The notes beneath the pieces are model-generated. The model ran no database searches, was not told the origin of the DNA, and worked only from the letters and a program-made list of their open reading frames with translations. A stretch of DNA of 8,623 bases, taken from positions 1 through 8,623 of the forward strand of contig SLMV01000014.1 in assembly GCA_007133365.1 (NCBI GenBank). Direction: 5' to 3'. Shown here in pieces: positions 6,840-8,623 of the stretch. Source of the stretch: Clostridia bacterium (lineage in GTDB: Bacteria; Bacillota; Sulfobacillia; SLMV01). How positions within the stretch are numbered: the stretch's first letter is position 1; the number at the start of each line of letters is the position of its first letter. The translations under genes were made by a program, and so were the position numbers.

Positions 6840-7019
6840 ATGCGACCCTATGTTGATGAAGATCTTTGTATTACCTGTGGCATGTGTGAAGCAGAATGTC
6901 CGGCAGACCCGAATGTATTTGAAATGGAAGACGTTGCTGTCGTTGCTAATCCGGATGCTTGTATCGAGTGCGAAGCCTGTGTGGAGGTATGTCCGACCGA
7001 CGCCATCGAATTGAAATGA
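6840..7019 (+). CDS. 2[4Fe-4S] ferredoxin, clostridial type
   Basis: A 59-residue soluble low-potential electron carrier. Two cysteine clusters are complete: Cys10-x2-Cys13-x2-Cys16-x3-Cys20-Pro and Cys41-x2-Cys44-x2-Cys47-x3-Cys51-Pro. Each cluster binds one [4Fe-4S] centre using three of its own cysteines plus the last one of the other motif. Length and internal twofold repeat match the bacterial short ferredoxins used by anaerobic and facultative organisms with pyruvate:ferredoxin oxidoreductase, nitrogenase or hydrogenase partners; none of these lies in the window. The protein is very acidic (15 Asp/Glu, 2 Lys/Arg), normal for the family. I chose ATG at 6840, nine bases after GAGGAGG (6824-6830); an in-frame TTG at 6837 is less likely. 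The gene is visibly richer in A and T than its neighbours, which may reflect high expression. It probably shares a transcript with the small membrane protein that follows. Confidence 0.95.
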   Translation: MRPYVDEDLCITCGMCEAECPADPNVFEMEDVAVVANPDACIECEACVEVCPTDAIELK

Positions 7020-7050
7020 TCGCGGGACAGTGACCGGGAAATGGCGGGGC

Positions 7051-7070
7051 GGGTTTCGGTATCGAAGCCC
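7051..7070 (+). other. Intergenic hairpin between ferredoxin and small membrane protein
   Basis: GGGTTTCG (7051-7058) can pair with CGAAGCCC (7063-7070) through eight base pairs, one of them T-G, around the loop GTAT. It starts 31 bases after the ferredoxin stop. No T-run follows, so it is not a standard terminator. A role in stabilising the ferredoxin message or partly separating it from the downstream gene is possible. Confidence 0.4.
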
Positions 7071-7109
7071 CTTGGGCCAATGCACACCTTAACGGGAGGT
7101 GCTCGGTGA

Positions 7110-7307
7110 ATGTTCGGGACGGTTATGCGATTGTTCGTGTTTTTGGTGGTGTTCGGCGGGGCGTGGTATGTGTTTAGCGTCCGCAATTGGTTTGGAATGG
7201 GCGAAGGGAAGACCCGACAGGGCCTACGGCGAGAAACCCTCTGGGTGAGCCTGGTGGCGACGGCCTTCTATGGACTATTACAGTGGGTGTTCTCCTTTGC
7301 CCTTTAG
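7110..7307 (+). CDS. Small two-helix membrane protein, unknown function
   Basis: A 65-residue protein that I do not recognise. Two hydrophobic segments (about 5-23 and 44-64) are joined by a charged loop containing GMGEGKTRQGLRRET. The net positive loop (three Arg and one Lys against two Glu) favours a cytoplasmic loop with both ends outside. The ATG at 7110 has a good GGGAGGT nine bases upstream, and the stop is followed closely by a strong hairpin, which together argue that it is a real gene. It begins 90 bases after the ferredoxin gene on the same strand and has no visible promoter of its own, so co-transcription is likely. It has no cysteine or histidine, so it is unlikely to bind a cofactor itself. 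A link to electron transfer is only guilt by association. Confidence 0.7.
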   Translation: MFGTVMRLFVFLVVFGGAWYVFSVRNWFGMGEGKTRQGLRRETLWVSLVATAFYGLLQWVFSFAL

Positions 7308-7325
7308 ACAGCATCGCGGTTTTCT

Positions 7326-7368
7326 GAGGCGAGGCCCCGGTCATCCGGACGGGGCCTCGCCTCGTTGT
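7326..7368 (+). terminator. Strong GC-rich hairpin terminator after the small membrane protein
   Basis: GAGGCGAGGCCCCG (7326-7339) and CGGGGCCTCGCCTC (7350-7363) are perfect 14-bp inverted copies around a 10-base loop. The stem begins 18 bases after the stop at 7307. The tail GTTGT is poor in T for an intrinsic terminator, but stem strength and position make termination of the ferredoxin transcript the best reading. On the minus strand the tail has no T-run. Confidence 0.65.
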
Positions 7369-7570
7369 GGGGAATGGGAGTTCTCCCCATCAGAGGCAGC
7401 GAAGGCGCGACGACGTTTGGGGGTTCGCCTTTGGGGCGAGATCATCGCGTACGAAGGTGAAAAGCGAAAAGGGCGATACCAAGCGAGAATGAGAAAGAGA
7501 GATACCAGGGCCGAGGCAGGAATTGGAAGCGCGATGGGGAAAAATTTGAAAGCATCAACTGGAGTTTTCG
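7369..7570. other. Non-coding stretch before the DUF4282 gene
   Basis: About 200 bases without a gene I can support. Open frames cross it on both strands, but they lack ribosome sites, recognisable products or sensible composition, and one would run through the hairpin at 7326-7363. The plus strand becomes purine-rich from about 7450 (runs of GAAAAG and GAGAAAGAGAG). The promoter of the downstream gene should be here, but I find no convincing -35/-10 pair. Confidence 0.5.
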
Positions 7571-7585
7571 AAAGGGGTGAAACAA

Positions 7586-7972
7586 ATGTCCTCATCGTCA
7601 AACAAAGGGTTTTTCAGGTCGCTGTTTGATTTTTCTTTTCAATCGCTGGTCACGCCCCGAATCATTCGCATCTTATACGTCATTTCCTTGATTCTCATCG
7701 TCATCGGGTTTTTGAGTATGGTGATCGGTGCGGTCCTTTACCAGTCGGGGGTCAGCCTGGTCGCCCTGGTGTTCTTGGCGCCCATCGGTTTATTCCTCAC
7801 CATTATTTATGTCAGGGTCGTATTGGAACTGATCATTGTCATCTTTAATATTTCGGAAAGTGCCCAAAAGATTGCGTGGAATACGAGCAGTCCGGTATCG
7901 GGAGGCGGGCGACCTGAAAAACGGGGGACGGATCAACCCCAACATCCGGACACACCTTCGGAGACCGAATAG
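7586..7972 (+). CDS. DUF4282-type small membrane protein
   Basis: A 128-residue integral membrane protein. The N-terminal part FFRSLFDFSFQSLVTPRII (9-27) followed by ILYVISLILIVIGFLSMVI, and the second-helix end RVVLELIIVIFNISE (77-91), match what I know of the DUF4282 family, whose function is not established. Two transmembrane helices span about 28-51 and 58-88. The C-terminal tail (97-128) is hydrophilic and disordered-looking, rich in Gly, Pro and charged residues. I chose ATG at 7586, which has AAAGGGG eight bases upstream; a GTG in frame at 7577 lies inside that ribosome site and is unlikely. It is 64 bases upstream of the amidase gene on the same strand with no obvious terminator between, so the two may be co-transcribed. 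There is no evidence for a shared function. Confidence 0.82.
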   Translation: MSSSSNKGFFRSLFDFSFQSLVTPRIIRILYVISLILIVIGFLSMVIGAVLYQSGVSLVALVFLAPIGLFLTIIYVRVVLELIIVIFNISESAQKIAWNTSSPVSGGGRPEKRGTDQPQHPDTPSETE

Positions 7973-8036
7973 GAAGACTGGAAAATCGTGGGTTGGGATG
8001 ACGCGAAGCCGGTCGTTTTTTCGAGGAGGGATTGGC

Positions 8037-8623
8037 ATGTCGTTCGACTTAAAGGACCTCGAGGATTTGACGATCCTCGAACTACAACAAGCGATGGCGG
8101 AGGGTGCGCTGACCTCAAGATGCCTGACGGCATTTTGTTTGGCGCAAATCGCCCGGTATGATCAACAGGGCCCTGCCCTCAACAGCATCATGCAGATCAA
8201 TCCCGAGGCGCTATTTTGGGCCGAAGCGTTGGATCAGGAACGACGGATGCAAGGTGTGCGGGGACCGCTTCACGGCATCCCGATTTTGGTAAAGGATAAT
8301 ATCCAGACGGCGGATCTTATGCCCACCACTGCCGGCACCCTGGCCTTGGCGGATTATCGGGCAAAGACGGATGCCTTCGTGACCCGTCAACTGCGAGCGG
8401 CCGGTGCGGTGATATTGGGCAAGACCAATCTGACTGAAATGGCCAACTTCATGACGAAGGGAATGCCCAATGGCTACAGTGCTTTGGGCGGGCAGGTCCG
8501 AAGCCCCTATGGGCCCGGGCAATTCGATGTCGGCGGTTCCAGCTCGGGATCCGGGGTGGCGGTGGCCGCCGGGATGGCGCCGGGGGCGGTGGGCACGGAG
8601 ACCTCGGGGTCCATTTTGAGTCC
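8037..8623 (+). CDS. Amidase-signature family hydrolase, N-terminal part (3' end outside window)
   Basis: The frame is open to the right edge, with 195 complete codons of a protein that in this family is usually about 450-500 residues. Amidase-signature enzymes cleave amide bonds with a Ser-cisSer-Lys triad, and all three residues are visible. They are Lys86 in GIPILVKDNI, Ser168 as the first serine of GGSSSGSG, and the nucleophile Ser192 in GTETSGSILSP, with the correct 24-residue spacing between the serines. The GTET-x-GSI-x-x-P form (rather than GTDTGGSIR as in GatA) is typical of the peptide-amidase-like branch often annotated simply as amidase. It is therefore probably not the tRNA-dependent GatA subunit, and no gatB or gatC is adjacent. 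ATG at 8037 has GAGGAGGG six bases upstream. No signal peptide, so cytoplasmic. Substrate is unknown. Confidence 0.93.
   Translation, partial: MSFDLKDLEDLTILELQQAMAEGALTSRCLTAFCLAQIARYDQQGPALNSIMQINPEALFWAEALDQERRMQGVRGPLHGIPILVKDNIQTADLMPTTAGTLALADYRAKTDAFVTRQLRAAGAVILGKTNLTEMANFMTKGMPNGYSALGGQVRSPYGPGQFDVGGSSSGSGVAVAAGMAPGAVGTETSGSILS

Noticed and set aside
7341..7601. Minus-strand open frame of 86 residues with a short hydrophobic stretch
   Set aside because: No ribosome site; it begins within the DUF4282 gene on the other strand and ends in the terminator stem. The hydrophobic part is probably the reverse reading of purine-rich DNA.
7270..7629. Plus-strand open frame of 119 residues
   Set aside because: It starts inside the small membrane protein gene, crosses the perfect hairpin at 7326-7363 and ends inside the DUF4282 gene. 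The product shows no motif.
7973..8036. Possible terminator between the DUF4282 and amidase genes (TTTTTT at 8016-8021)
   Set aside because: The T-run is not preceded by a convincing stem, so I do not call it; co-transcription of the two genes remains open.
1..8623. CRISPR arrays, insertion sequences, tRNA or rRNA genes, toxin-antitoxin or phage genes
   Set aside because: I looked for repeated units, terminal inverted repeats, transposase motifs and RNA-gene landmarks and saw none.

Overview
The window reads as ordinary chromosomal DNA of a fairly GC-rich bacterium. Its strong, well-spaced Shine-Dalgarno sequences (AAAGGAGGT, GAGGAGGG and similar), clostridial-type 2[4Fe-4S] ferredoxin, lipoprotein RND adaptor and a TolC-like protein that seems to lack much of the usual outer-membrane barrel all point to a Bacillota-like organism. 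This is inference, and I cannot name a genus. The exported part of the RND adaptor is strongly acidic while the cytoplasmic TetR repressor is charge-balanced, which would fit a saline or alkaline habitat.

Layout. (1) Bases 1-316 (+) hold the 3' end of a YeeE/YedE-type membrane protein, a family linked to sulfur-compound uptake. It ends in a hairpin shared with the converging minus-strand operon. (2) Bases 504-6640 (-) hold a tightly packed four-gene operon, transcribed in the order TolC-family protein, RND adaptor lipoprotein, RND pump, TetR/AcrR repressor. The junctions overlap by 4, 4 and 17 bases. A 16-base dyad (CTGACCG-AC-CGGTCAG) lies just downstream of a possible -10 box and upstream of the first gene, and is the obvious candidate operator for the repressor at the end of the operon. 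(3) Bases 6840-7307 (+) hold a 59-residue 2[4Fe-4S] ferredoxin followed by a 65-residue, two-helix membrane protein of unknown function, closed by a perfect 14-bp GC-rich hairpin. (4) Bases 7586-8623 (+) hold a DUF4282-type small membrane protein and the first 195 residues of an amidase-signature hydrolase that runs off the right edge.

How the parts work together. The operon supplies a complete drug or lipid-type efflux machine: inner-membrane pump, lipid-anchored adaptor with an RLS docking motif, and TolC-like tunnel, plus its own likely feedback repressor. The remaining genes are housekeeping or accessory genes with no visible link to it. I found no CRISPR array, insertion sequence, tRNA, rRNA or phage gene. 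The nearest thing to a new system is the efflux operon itself: a TolC homologue with full-length tunnel helices but apparently only one of the two beta-hairpins needed for an outer-membrane barrel, paired with an adaptor that keeps the TolC-docking motif.
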